Shown here: in pieces, positions 1 through 16,665 of the stretch
Position numbering within the stretch: position 1 is the stretch's first letter
How the letters are laid out: each line of letters starts with the position of its first letter
NCBI GenBank assembly: GCA_017654935.2
Contig: CM065691.1
Span: forward strand, 33,575,925-33,639,924
DNA from: Phymorhynchus buccinoides
Lineage: Eukaryota > Mollusca > Gastropoda > Neogastropoda > Raphitomidae
Reading direction: 5' to 3'
DNA length: 64,000 bases
Program-made: the position numbers and the translations under genes
Notes under the pieces: generated by a model
Databases searched by the model: none
What the model was told of the DNA's origin: nothing
What the model saw: only the letters and a program-made list of their open reading frames with translations

Positions 1-744
1 TTTTGTACTTAGTAGCATGTACTAAATCTTTTTCAAGTCTCTGTACAAGTTTACCTAACATTTTTTAAGACATGTTTAAAATGCCAGCAGTAATTTTGTA
101 GTTGAAAGAATAGAAATGTGCATTACATTAATGATGGTTGATGAAGTGTTGGAATACGAATATGACGTTTTGAACAAAGTTTGAAAAAATGGTTTGGGGT
201 TGAGTAGTTTGCTCAAATGATGGTTGCATAGGACTTATTGAGACAGTCAACATATAGAACAAAATTCCATTCCAGGAAATAAAATGAATTATTTTGTACA
301 CGATAGCCCTAATGCAATCAAAATGTTTTGAGAACTGAGAAATTGAGAACCAAAACAAATCATTTATCTAAATCATAATCCAGATTAACTCAAATACCAA
401 ATGGAATGTTCTTCATGCAATATTGTAGCCCTCCATAAAGTTATGAAAATGGGTTGTTGCAGAAATATGAAACATACCAAAATATGTAAAAACAAGTAAC
501 TCTGCAGTAATTTTAAATGCGTACTATGAACTGAATTCTGAAAAAAATACTTGTCTCCCTTTTCAACTTTGGATTACTTTTAGATTATAGTTGCATTGTT
601 CAATGAATGCTCCATGTCATATTAGGAACCATTGACAATGCAATCTTTGCCCATACTTAGTTTTCATTAATCTGAATCCCAAAGCAAGGGACAAAACGGG
701 AAGTAAATCATGCCGAGTTAATTGCCATTCATTACCAAAACTTG
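1..744. other. AT-rich intergenic DNA
   Basis: I see no gene, exon with good splice signals or recognisable repeat here. Short open frames carry no family motif. Confidence 0.5.
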
Positions 745-819
745 TTGCAGATGGGATTTGAACCCTTGCTGAGAGAATGGATTAGCAATCCATCACCTTA
801 ATTTCTTGACCACCTCGCC
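745..819 (-). pseudogene. tRNA-Ser(GCT)-like pseudogene or SINE head
   Basis: Read on the minus strand, a perfect 5-bp anticodon stem (ATGGA/TCCAT) encloses the loop TTGCTAA, which carries anticodon GCT. It is followed by a serine-like variable region and a T arm with GGGTTCAAATCCC. The expected acceptor stem does not pair (AGGCGAG against TCTGCAA), so this is not a working tRNA. It may be a decayed gene copy or the head of a tRNA-derived SINE. Confidence 0.6.
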
Positions 820-1069
820 TAAAAAAAATCCTCAAATATATGAAATTGTAATCAAGTTAGGAGTACCAACAAAACCAGATTGCCAAGTGGCTGCTCTGAA
901 TAAATTGGTAGGGCAAGCTCTAAATATAGCAAAATAACAATAAAAACACACCAGTATGATGTATGTGAAAGACTGCAGCTATTTCCAAAATTGAAAGATA
1001 ACTCTTGAGTCATACCCAATGCCAATCAAATCTGATTGTCAAAATTCAATTTTGTTTTACCTTGCCCCC

Positions 1070-1397
1070 ACCTCCACCCCCCACTACCAGGGGATTTTTG
1101 TTCAGTACAAGGAAATCTCCACATTCTGTGCTACTGCTAGCGACTTCCTCTGATCTATCACTTTCTTTGACCCTGCCTTTTCCCTTTCTTACTGTGGTCT
1201 ACTCATTTTTCTGCCTTATTGGCCAATTCTCCTGCCTTTTATTCAAAACTTCTTTCAAATAATGTTCTTTTTTAGCTCCTCCGAAATCGGAATATGTTGG
1301 CTGAATCACCAGCGAAGAGACCAGTGAAACACCGAACACATACGATTTTAACCTATTGTAGTATTATGGCCATATGGCCTGGGAACCCAGAAGAATG
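1070..1397 (+). repeat. Diverged copy of the AAG-tailed retroposon family
   Basis: It shares the family landmarks: acttcctctgatct, CTCCGAAATCGGAATATGTTGGCTG and the terminal GGCCATATGGCCTGGGAACCCAGAAG. Other copies lie at about 10441-10733, 36751-37076, 37280-37622, 50202-50519 and 60180-60355. Target duplications flank two of those copies but are not obvious here. Confidence 0.7.
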
Positions 1398-1399
1398 AC

Positions 1400-2912
1400 C
1401 TTTGCTGTTAAGAGACAGGCTGACCAACTGACAAAAACATAACGACCTTGACGAAGACAACACTCACTGAACACAAATAGTTCCATCATCACTGTGAACA
1501 AATCAACGCAAGCACCAAACGCAAAAAGGTCAATTTTATTTTGTAAACAAAACTGTAAAAAAGCACCAAACCATGGTAACTTGAAGATAATATCATAAAT
1601 CATAAAATCATATTGATCATTGTGCCTCCAGTCTTAAAAACACTTAAGTTTGGAAAATAACAGCTAAACATATACAGCTAAAAAATGTAGGGGACATGAG
1701 GATTTCTTTCTAAATTTTTCAACCACTTACAGCTGGTCCAATATTTTTATAACAATGTTAGGAATGGATGAGTCTGTTAACGTTTCACACAAATGATAAT
1801 GCTTCAGTTACACTTACAGACCTGTGCTACGTGCATACTGGTTACAAGGCTCATTCTTAAAATGTTCTTAGGACCTTGTTTGGTGTGAATGAAACTTGCA
1901 CAGCATGCATTAATGGCATCGAATAGACTTGAGCGAGTTAAGAAAAACACTAGTTAGTCTGAATTCTCTCTGTAGTCATGCATTATCTGTAGTGTTAGAG
2001 CATGAAAGATGGCAGGCAATGGGAGAGCTGAAGACTGAAAATACAGGCGGAACTGGCCCAAACTGTCCATGTTTCAGTCTGTGGTCAGCCCACTATGGAC
2101 AGGTAATGGTCAGTCCTGTCAAGTCAATGACCTGCCTCGTAGCAACCGTCCAAGATCAACTACAGCTCGTGAAAACAGACTATTGGTGAACATAAACAAA
2201 AAATTATTGCAATTCGCACTTCAGGTGATTTGGAGACTAACAAGATAGAGTAAAAAAAAAGTGAAAAAAGTTTGTTCATCAACCTACAGTAGTCAACTAA
2301 AGTGTATTTTTTCGCTGAGAGCCGATTTGAAACGATCTTTCAGGCAAAAGAGCCTGGTCCCACCCTTTAAGGGAAAAACAACAACCTGTACTGGTTATTT
2401 ACAACATTCAGAATGCAAAGTTTGGCTACGGTGACACACTCAGATGACACTGAGAAAAATAAAAGACAAACTGAGAAAAATAAAAGAAACTATTTCTAAA
2501 AGCCACCACTTTTGAAAACTGGGATGACCAAATTGCTTCCCCAAACAGGAAAAGGCATAAGCTGAGGGCAACATTTATTTTTGCAGATAGTGAAAAGACA
2601 CCGGGTTTACTTTTTCTTATCGACGGTTGGAATAAATCTACCATGGCGTGATGGAAATATTTCATTAATGAAGAACCTGAGAATTATAGTTGGGAAACAA
2701 AGAAAGACTAATGTGTTTCCTTTTACAAGTTCCAAAATCAAATGTTATGCTTGAAGATGCCAGGCATTTAAAAAAAAAATCTTTTTTTGGGGGGGGGGTT
2801 TGCAACATTCTGATCAATAATCAGAATCTTAATTTATATGAATGGCAGTAATGCAGCAAATCATCATACACTGCTTCTTAGAGTTAGTTTTTAAATGTGC
2901 GCAACACTATGT
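1400..2912. other. Intergenic stretch without recognisable gene
   Basis: Open frames such as 1929-2189 have no family motif and no splice support. A 9-base G run near 2790 and short A runs are the only simple features. Confidence 0.45.
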
Positions 2913-2913
2913 A

Positions 2914-3160
2914 TTAACCCTTTCACCGCCAAAGTCGCATTTTAGCACCACAGTGATTTAACACCTGTGTCACTAAAAGGCATCGAATTGGGGTCTATTA
3001 TCCAAAGACCCTATTGTCTTATTTTTTGGGGAAGTAAGAATAGATCTTATTTTTATATCTCATAGAACAATCCCCAATACTGCAGATGGATATTGTTCTC
3101 TACGCAAGTAAATTTCATGGAAATGTTTGGCTGAAATATGGCTGGCGGTGAAAGGGTTAA
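2914..3160. mobile_element. piggyBac-like MITE flanked by TTAA
   Basis: TTAA at 2914-2917 and 3157-3160 brackets a 239-bp element with perfect 14-bp terminal inverted repeats (CCCTTTCACCGCCA). TTAA target duplication with CCYT-type ends is typical of piggyBac elements. It has no transposase ORF, so it is non-autonomous. Related TTAA elements are at 41895-42195 and 17727-19251. Confidence 0.85.
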
Positions 3161-3730
3161 AAAGAAATCAACAGATACTTTTATTCTTAGCACCGGTCAT
3201 CAGTCATTGACTGATAACATTTTGAAATGACCTATTGTTTTTGCAGGCAAGGTCATATGATTTATTATGTTTACTTCGTGTCTGTTAGCAACTTTAAGGA
3301 TTTTGATGTGTGCTGCAACTGATTCAATAGTGATCAGATTGACTTAGGTGAAACAATAGACAATAATTGCCCTATTTAGTAACGTCTGTATTATTACTTT
3401 ACATTGCATAGTACTGTACTAGCTTTTCTCATGCAAAAAACATTTATATAGAAAAATAAAATGAATATAAAAAAATAAAACAAAACTTTTCTTGTCATTC
3501 TTTGAACATGCAGTCTGTGAAACTGTGATTGATGCAACAGTGTCCTAGAAAACAGTTTTTGTTGCGCTGAATTTGTATAACCTATTACATTATGACATCG
3601 TTTTATGAAAATTACCTATTATTATTTTCTTTGAACTGGTCAAATGACCTATGATGTTCGGTGACAAGATTGATCCCTGTAAAAGGAACCGGTTTACAAA
3701 AGAAAAAAGAAGGCACACCAATGAGAGACT
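3161..3730. other. AT-rich intergenic DNA
   Basis: No gene, exon or repeat is recognisable here. Confidence 0.45.
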
Positions 3731-3734
3731 TAGT

Positions 3735-3930
3735 GCGATTTTTTTCACGCCAGAGGGCATGACGCTCGTGTGGGGCTAATCCTCTCTATATTATTAGTTG
3801 GGGATAAAGAAAGAGAGAGAGACAGTGAGTGGTCCTACCATCACTCTCTCTCTCTCACTACGCCCAAGTAAGAAAATCGCGTGATAAGCCCCTAGTGCAT
3901 TGACTGCCCTCTGGCGTGAAAAATATCGCC
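3735..3930. mobile_element. Inverted-repeat MITE, class unknown
   Basis: TTTTTCACGCCAGAGGGCA near 3741 is matched in inverse by TGCCCTCTGGCGTGAAAAA near 3907. The interior holds short (GA)n and (CT)n runs that can also pair with each other. It has no coding capacity. Confidence 0.65.
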
Positions 3931-4305
3931 ATAGGTTGACCATTGGTAGATGCCAAATTATTATGCATTGTACATATATCAACAGTATATTGGCAAAATG
4001 AAAAGAAACAGGAAAATGAACCGACACAATCAATGACAGGAGACACCCTTGGTCTGAAACCAAATGACCAGCGACTTTTCCTGAGATACTCAAACGACCA
4101 TAGTATTATTTGTAAAAAACACACCAAGGCTTGTAACAACAAAAATACAGTTCACAATGCACTCTCTGACTAGCGTGTGATATAAATCTGCAAGACAAAT
4201 GTTGAGGCAAATATCGAGTCTTGACACCAAGAATTTTACAAACATACAAAAAATTCTAATGAGCATTTTGCCATTAAAAAGAAAAAGAAAGGGCAAGAAA
4301 ACAAG

Positions 4306-4776
4306 CAGGGCTCCCCATTTTGTTTGACCATAGAGGGTATTTTCACCCCCAGGAAGCAGCTATAGAGGGTCTATTCACCCCCAGGGTGAACTTATAGAGG
4401 GTGAAAAATCAAAACAAAATAAGCATAAAATTCCTCAGATCCCTAATTTGTAAAGTGACAAAACAGTCAACGCAGTCACCCAAAGGAAGGAAGAAAGAAA
4501 GGAAGGAAGTTGAGGGCTCCATTGGACTTATAGAGTAGAGGGGTGGAAGAGGAAGGGTCTTTATCTTCTAACCTAAACAGACAGCAGTGGTACCAGACTC
4601 GTAAACTTTGGGCTGACATGCCTAATTGGTCTCATGGGTCTGCAGTAGACCGACTTTTCGCGCTGGGTGTGCGTCTCATAACCCTCAAGTAGTAATTATA
4701 GTGCGTCGTTTCACGCCCAGTACGAAGTTTTAATGCGTCTGTCACGCACATTTGACGCACAGAATGGGGAGCCCTG
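4306..4776. mobile_element. hAT-like non-autonomous element
   Basis: The ends are inverted repeats: CAGGGCTCCCCATTTTG at 4306 against the inverse of CAGAATGGGGAGCCCTG ending at 4776, with one mismatch in 17. CAGGG termini are typical of hAT elements. The flanking 8-mers match only partly (aaaacaag/aaaagtaa), so the class call is moderate. The 471-bp interior has no transposase. Confidence 0.65.
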
Positions 4777-5730
4777 AAAAGTAACGAAAAACTTCAGGGC
4801 AAGTAGTAATAGCAGTAGAATAGGTTACATGAACTTGGACATTTTTAGACACACATTTTTAATGAGCATATTGCCATTTGTTTTAGGAGCACTAGCAGTA
4901 AGTTTCAAAGAAAACGACAGGGAATGGATTTCTACCACATGTTGTTGTTGTCTTACCCTGGCTTAAAGACTCCAGGGATCATCCCAACAGCCGAAGCACT
5001 TAAACACTATGGCACAACAAATGCACCAGCTAGGGATGAAAACATTACATGTGTGACCGTTTTTTATTACCCCACCACATGGGCAGCCACACTCCGACTT
5101 TGGAGGATTGTTACCACATGAACTTGGACAATTTCCCCCCCACATTTATAGTAAGCATTTGGACATTAAAAAAAAAAGAAGAAGAAAAAAAGCACCAAAC
5201 ATGGGTTTCATGAACAAAAAACAAAACAAAAAAAAGAAAATATTTTTGCACAACCAGGATGAGGTATATTTGAAAGAAAGATGGTTTACCCATCACCTGA
5301 GCAGGACATTTTGGACAGTTCATCTGTTAATATTCATGTTATAAACGACACAGGCAGTGACATGATGCACAACATAGTTTAGAAAAAAAGGTATAATATC
5401 ACAAACACTGCTCCGCACGGTTTTTAAGTGACGTCCCAAGGACCCGTGTCCGCATTGTGTTCTCCACTGTCAGGACAAATGTCTGATTAAAGTTTTAACA
5501 CTGGCACGCTTTGTCTGATTGATTTCTACAAGAGCCAGGACATTGTTCTATTGATTTCTCTCGTTCAGGACAGTTTGTTCTTTCACTTTTAAATCGTCAG
5601 TGCATCACTGCTTTTTCTTTTTTTTCATTCTAAAATGATCACTTTGAAAACAATTTAATAATTTCAGCTAAGACAGGCCAGCAGGAATTTTACTAATGCA
5701 GTGACAATCAACTTTTTAGATTCCTTCTGT
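4777..5730. other. Intergenic stretch without recognisable gene
   Basis: Open frames at 4924-5121 and 5108-5344 lack family motifs and splice support. A-rich runs occur around 5168-5240. Confidence 0.4.
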
Positions 5731-5734
5731 GGAA

Positions 5735-6410
5735 ACAGTGCTACGTAACACTATATAGTTTGCAAAAAAAAAGAGTTTAATTCAAACGGTGCCACTAAAC
5801 ACTGCATAGTTTGTTACGTTCCTTTCATTTAAACAGTGCCCCTAATCACTGCATAGTTTAAGTTTCTTTTGTTGAAACAGTGCCACTAAACACTACATAG
5901 TTTGTTAAGTTCTTTTCATTGAAACTGTGCCACTAAACACTACATAGCTTGTTAAGTTCTTTTCATTGAACAGTGCCCCTAAACACTGCTTAGTTTGTTA
6001 AGTTCTTTTCATTGAAACTGTGCCACTAAACACTGCATAGTTTGCTACGTTCCTTTCATTGAACAGTGCCCCTAAACACTGCTTAGTTTGTTAAGTTCTT
6101 TTCATTTAAACAGTGCCCCTAATCACTGCATAGTTTAAATTTCTTTTGTTGAAACAGTGCCACTAAACACTACATAACTTGTTAAGTTCTTTTCATTTAA
6201 ACAGTGCCACTAAACACTGCTTAGTTTGTTAAGTTCTTTTCATTGAAACAGTGCCACTAAACACTGCTTAGAAACACTGCTTAGTTTGTTAAGTTCCTTT
6301 CATTGAACAGTGCCACTAAATACTGCACAGTTAAATTCCTTTCATTTAAACAGTGCTACTAAAGTTTATTTAATTGAATCAGTTCCACAAAACACTGCAT
6401 AGTTTTCCAG
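5735..6410. repeat. Minisatellite, about 47-bp unit, roughly 14 copies
   Basis: Degenerate tandem units contain the phrases CAGTGCCACTAAACACTGC, ATAGTTTGTTAAG and TTCTTTTCATTGAA. Unit length varies slightly through indels. An internal duplication of AAACACTGCTTAG occurs near 6260. Confidence 0.9.
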
Positions 6411-6450
6411 GCTGAACTATTTTTTTTAAAAAGGTAAATATTTGCAGCTA

Positions 6451-7518
6451 CAGTCGACCCCCTCACGAACAGCCCTCTGAATTACGACCTCCCCTCTTTT
6501 ACGACTGAAATATGAATGAAGGATCGTTTTTCTTCTAAACTTGCCTCCTCATTTACGACTCCCCCTCTAACACGTCTTGCGACCGTAAATCTTGTTGATT
6601 TTACGACCGATGCAACACATTCTGACAATTATCAGTCACAAAAACGATGATATCTATCCTTCTCGGCCTCAGTTCGAGCCGACGCACAGCTGGGGTACCA
6701 CTGTTGTTAGGTCAATCTCGGTAAAAACGAACCGTTCTCATGCCGAAATTGAAGAATTTAATCAGCGATATCACGATCTGACCACTAAATGTCACCACTT
6801 TTATGCACATGTGTTATCACTGAGCAGTTTATGATCAAAGTTTGAACTGAAACGGTCGCGATCGTGTCGATCTTTACGAACTCTGTGCACACGTAGGCCT
6901 AAATGCGAAGTCAACTCCCAAGTTGAAACTAGGTGATCGGTCACACTCCATAAGTTGGAACTCAGTGAATGGTCTCACTTTACAAAAAATAAGTTGAAAA
7001 GCAGCTCCTTTCCGTTATCAAACTGATAAATCGGCGTTAGTGCGTGCACTGAAACACTCACTGAATGCAAACAACACACAAAATCCGATAAATGAAAGCA
7101 GCTGGCGCATTAGCGTTTGCCGTGATTTCGTATTTGCGGCGCCATTTTGTCAGCCGAGTTGTATGCGCGGTAAAAGTTCTGTGTGTGCAAACTGTGATTG
7201 AAAATGAACTGCCAGAGCGTAAAATGGCGAAAATTAGGTCTGTACTGTTGTTATGTGTAGTTTGTGTGTGAGTGCAACACGGACCGCGAGCACACTTTCT
7301 GTTTTAGCCCGTTTTCGTATATTAGCTAGACCGCGATGTTTCATTCAAGAATGACAGAGAAAGCATGTTTTAGTTCTAGTGTATGCATGCGCTGTGCGTC
7401 ATATACGGTGTAGTGAGTCACTGAGTGCATTGTTTTGGTCGCCCCTGATTTAAGACCCCCCTCTTTTACGACCGATTTTGCGCGATTTTTTGAAGGTCTT
7501 AAAAGAGGGGGTCGACTG
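6451..7518. mobile_element. Pogo/Tigger-like non-autonomous element
   Basis: A TA dinucleotide flanks both ends (6449-6450 and 7519-7520). The termini are inverted repeats starting CAGTCGACCCCCTC, and TTTTACGACC motifs recur just inside both ends. CAGTCGA-type termini with TA duplication are characteristic of the pogo/Tigger branch of Tc1/mariner. The 1,068-bp interior has no transposase or CENP-B-like frame. Confidence 0.8.
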
Positions 7519-7908
7519 TAACTAGAACCAGATTCATTAAAATTGCTGAACATCTCACACATTTTCAATATCCTTTCACCACAAGCAGGATTGAAAAACA
7601 GCATCTGTCTACATCCAAACAAACCAGTCTGGTTTTTGCTTACGACATTGTACAGCTTAAAAAAACCCAAACATTTCAAATCTCTGTGGTATGTGGGACA
7701 CTCATCTCGTAGATCAACAACTGTTTCTAGCACCGTAGCCCATGGATTGCATTAAGTACAAAATAAAAATGTTATCCCAGAAACCTCTTTCAACACAAGA
7801 TATCACACCCAAAAATAAAAACAACAGTAAAGAAACAAATAAAAATCGAAGCAGTACTCTGTAATAATCGCGCTACATAACAGACGCAGGTTTGCCGATT
7901 ATTTTTTG
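7519..7908 (-). other. Probable 3' UTR and flank of the zinc-ribbon gene
   Basis: This lies directly downstream of the stop codon at 7909-7911 on the minus strand. I see no clear AATAAA for that strand. No other gene is visible. Confidence 0.4.
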
Positions 7909-12994
<5,086 letters not shown>

Positions 12995-14010
12995 TTTAGA
13001 CTAACCTTCTTTGATAAAATAAAGATATATCTGAAACTAAAGACTTGCAACTTCACACCAACGAATCTGTCTCGCATGTGAGTGTTCGTGCGTCTGCTTT
13101 CGATCTTGAGAGTCACGTGATACTTTTCCCGCGTTTCCCAAGAAGTAAAACGGTGTAAGATGAAAACACTTACCCCTCCTTTGAGAATTTTGCTTACCAC
13201 AGAGTAAAAATAATAAATCGTTCAAGCATTTTGTTTCTAAAACAAGAACACTACAACCATGACTGGTTCTTTATGTCTGTCTCTTTATGAGATCATGGTC
13301 AAAACGAGGGAGCAGATAGGCCTAGAAAATGCAACGATGCTACTTTGCAAGGAAGGAACAAGATGGCATAGCCATTATAAATTGTACTCCCACTTCAAGG
13401 AAAGGATACAAACAAAAGTAACAATCAAAACAGATGTTCATAATTTAGAAAGGAAATAAAATGGAAAAATAAATTGTACATTACTCCTGGTTGTAATTTT
13501 CGATCTATAAGTATAGCTCCCTTAAATCAAAATAAGACCTACTGGTCAAATTCAGGGGAGTTCACGTGTGTTTGCAATTGTGTGCCACAAGAAATTGTTA
13601 CTATATGGATCAGAGGGGGGTTATGGAACCCACCTCTCCCCTAAAAAAAAAAAAATATATATATATATGATTACGAAAGAAAGAAAGTGTGCGACAGACC
13701 GAGACAAGAGTATATTCATGACATTGTTATTCTATGCCATTTGCTTATTATCCCAGGAAGGGCTTTCATTGCACCCTTTAAACAGTTCAAATTATGGTCA
13801 GCTTCCCCCCACCTCCCCTGACCCCCCACTTCTTAACTAACTGATCCGCGCCCCTGTGGATGCATGTGTAATGTAAGCGTATGAGTGTTTTCATATGAAA
13901 TGTGCAATTCTCCAGAAGTAATGTCCCTTCAGCGTAGTGTACTTTGTTTTGCTGTTATAGCCATTTAAAAAAAAAAGATATAGATACTAATTAGTTTTCT
14001 GTCAAGGGAC
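12995..14010. other. Upstream flank of the zinc-ribbon gene
   Basis: This likely contains the promoter of the minus-strand gene, but I cannot place a transcription start. An AT dinucleotide run lies at 13653-13668. No other gene is recognised. Confidence 0.4.
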
Positions 14011-14012
14011 CC

Positions 14013-14570
14013 TATTGTTTTTCTTATTTTCTTTTGTTAGTCCCCGAGCTGAAGGTTCGGGGAGCTATTGTTTTTGTCTGGTCCGTCTGTCCGGTGTCCG
14101 TCCGTTCGGCTATTCGTCCGTTTTTCTCAAAAACTATTCAGTCTATCATCATCAAATTTGGTATACTAGTTTGCCAAGATGCAAGCTATCCACTGATATA
14201 TTTAGTTTTACTCAACATTAAGGTCAAGGTCGCGCCAGTTCAAACCCCGAAACACATAATCGCTAATATCTCGGGAAGTTTTGCATGTATTTTAATGCAT
14301 TTTTTTCCCCACAACATTTCTTGATGAATGGTCTATAACACAGTTGTCATGAATTTTTCTGTGCGCGCGTGTGCGCATGATCGCGCGCGCTCAAATCACG
14401 GGTCCGAACACCAAAGCTATATATAGAAAAACTATTCATTTGCGTGCTGTTTTGATGCGTTTTTATGTAGTTACGTGCTGTTTTGATGCGTTTTTATGTA
14501 TGTGTACAGCCGACACATTCTGATTTCGGAGTCCCTCGGCGATGCTGCGAGGGGACTTTGCAGCCGCTCG
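14013..14570. repeat. Dispersed repeat with GTCCGTCTGTCCG tract
   Basis: CCGAGCTGAAGGTTCGGGGAGC is followed by a GTCCGTCYG tract and then CTCAAAAACTATT-type sequence. The arrangement resembles another repeat at 29490-30115 (paired motif, GTCTG tract, ATCTTAAAAATTACT). The class is unknown; a rolling-circle element is possible but unproven. Confidence 0.45.
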
Positions 14571-14712
14571 GCGTTGTACTTGTTGTTGCTTTTTGCTTGA
14601 TAATGATTGTTCTTCTATTTGTGCAATAGGAGTTTGATCTTGAAGTTTATAATTTGTTTGGAACTCTATCTCCTTCTCTGTGCGTGTACGTGGTACATGT
14701 GCATGTGTGAAG

Positions 14713-14718
<6 letters not shown>

Positions 14719-14783
<65 letters not shown>
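14719..14783. repeat. (GA)n microsatellite with adjacent poly-G
   Basis: About 32 AG repeats are followed by interrupted GACAGACAG sequence and a G run at 14809-14824. The overlapping long open frames are products of the repeat. Confidence 0.95.
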
Positions 14784-14787
<4 letters not shown>

Positions 14788-15189
14788 CAGACAGACAGAG
14801 AGAGACAGGGGGGGGGGGGGGGGGACAGGCAGACAGACAACAGACAAATAGACAGACACACAAGTACGCATGCAAGTGGGCAAACACACATTCACACACA
14901 GTAATGGGGTAACTGAAAAAAAAGCACACATCAATAACAAAAACATTGCGGCTGCTTTAGAAATGGGGACTTTATTTTCAGTCTAAAACAAAAAGTGTGT
15001 GTATGTGTGCGCGCGCGCGCATGTCTGTGTGTTTCATATAATAAAAACAAATAAATATGTTATGGATTAAAATTGTAGATTGTAGATATTACTTATACTT
15101 GATATGCTAAACTGATATCACAGCAAAACGAAAAGAAAAATAACGATTTTGTTTTGAAGTCAACAAGTTACCTCTGAAATTCTTTTCAT

Positions 15190-15430
15190 ATAAAAACTAG
15201 AGCGTTAAGACGCTAAATCACCAACCGCGCGGCAGCGTTTTCGGCTCCAGTGACCTTGACCTTTGACCCATAACCTTCATTATCGAACTTGGCCTAGATC
15301 TTCTTACTACCTACCCGCATGCAAAATTTGAGCACCCTAAGTCCATCCGTTCAAACGCTAGAGAGGATACATACAAACAAACATACAAACACCACCTCAG
15401 ACACGAGTGAAAACATTACCAATCCGCTCT
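15190..15430. repeat. Dispersed repeat, class unknown
   Basis: It begins with the hairpin GAGCGTTAAGACGCT, then TGACCTTGACCTTTGACCC, and ends near TCCGCTCTCTACG. The composition (TGACCTTGACCTTTGACC) is typical of marine-invertebrate transposon remnants. No coding capacity. Confidence 0.4.
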
Positions 15431-15797
15431 CTACGATCACGGTTGGTAAAAACAAACCAACTAAAAACAAGTAACTTGTCATCTACATTAAAAAAATACA
15501 GGAAAGAAAACGTCTTATCCATAAGCAAACAAACAAGCCAAAAAAAAAAGGCTTTCATTCATAGAAAACCAGTATTTTTTATTCATAAGAAAACCAAGAA
15601 AACAAAACATTCCAATCATACTCAATCTGAGAAAACATGTTTCCATTTTAGCGAAAACCAACAAAAACATAAACACAACGACTTTCATTCATATAAAAAA
15701 TGAAAACAATTCGATACATAAGAAGAAAAGAAATCATTCATAAGGAGGGAAAATATATAGATATGAAAAAAAGAACTTTTCATTCATTATCTTTGTT

Positions 15798-16031
15798 CCA
15801 CACAAACAAATACACAAGTGCAGAGTGACGTTATTTTATTGACGAGACAAAACAGAACATGCAATATTTCACTGGTCTTTTGGAGACTGCTCGACTGTGA
15901 AGAGGGGAAGTATTTATTGTTGTGTTATCTATGTTGCTTGAAAAAGACATTTTTGTTGAAATATTACATGTTCTGTTTTGTCTCGTCAATAAACTAACGT
16001 CACTCATGCACTTGTGTGTTTGTTTGTGTGG
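15798..16031. mobile_element. Fold-back MITE with about 75-bp arms
   Basis: Left arm (CCACACAAACAAATACACAAG ... GACGAGACAAAACAGAACATG) is repeated in inverse at 15955-16031 with few mismatches. The unpaired centre is about 80 bp. Both arms include the AATAAA/TTTATT overlap near GACGAGAC. Confidence 0.75.
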
Positions 16032-16039
16032 TACTTTGG

Positions 16040-16455
16040 TCAGTAACGTTGCAGTCTGTTTCAGTTTCTTCACTATCTTTGTTATTGAAAAAAGAAGAGG
16101 AAGAAAATGCTTTTTATATGAAAACCAAATCAACAGCTTGTTATTAAAAAACAAAACAAAAACAAATAACCAACCAAACAACAAAATCACCAATATTTTT
16201 TCCCCATTTACATGAAGCCAACCAAAACAGCACTTTTTATTCACGCGAAAAGCGGATATGGGAGGATATTCTCACCTTCAACGATATATTCGTGCGTGCC
16301 AATCCTTCACCCTCCCTCCAAATGATCTTTTTATCCCTATAATTCAAAATAAAAAGAAAAGAAATACAGATTGCAATGGGGTAAGAGTTCTCTCTCACCT
16401 TCTCTCGAAAAATAAATAAATAAACCCGCCTCTCTGTCTGTGTAAATATGACCGT
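16040..16455. other. AT-rich DNA left of the Gypsy element
   Basis: Short A/T-rich frames only; no gene recognised. Confidence 0.4.
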
Positions 16456-16626
16456 TGTTTGGGAATTGTTGTGGTATTAAGATTTTAGTTAAGCGCGCGA
16501 AGCGCGAGGGTCACGTGATGGCTGGGCAGACGAAGATCCGCCATGTTGACAACATGTACATCATGATCTAAATAAAGAGGTAAACACGACTATTCGGTAT
16601 CATTGTGTATATTGAGTGCATGAACT
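16456..16626 (+). repeat. 5' LTR of Gypsy element
   Basis: It begins TGTTTGGGAATTG and includes the palindrome GCGCGCGAAGCGCG and an AATAAA at 16571-16576, usable as polyadenylation signal. It has a short extra segment (TGTATAT near 16605) absent from the 3' LTR. TGGGGTCAGAAGTGG just after it (16627-16641) sits where the primer-binding site belongs. Confidence 0.9.
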
Positions 16627-16665
16627 TGGGGTCAGAAGTGGTGCTACAAGTACCCGGACGTATCT

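Noticed and set aside
745..819. Functional tRNA-Ser
   Set aside because: The acceptor stem does not pair, although the anticodon arm is good.
7341..7733. 130-codon minus-strand ORF
   Set aside because: It straddles the end of the pogo-like element and unique flank and has no recognisable motif.
14463..14946. Long Arg/Glu or Ser/Leu repeat proteins
   Set aside because: They are products of the (GA)n run; the same is true of frames at 35143-35585, 48666-49004 and 50552-50880.
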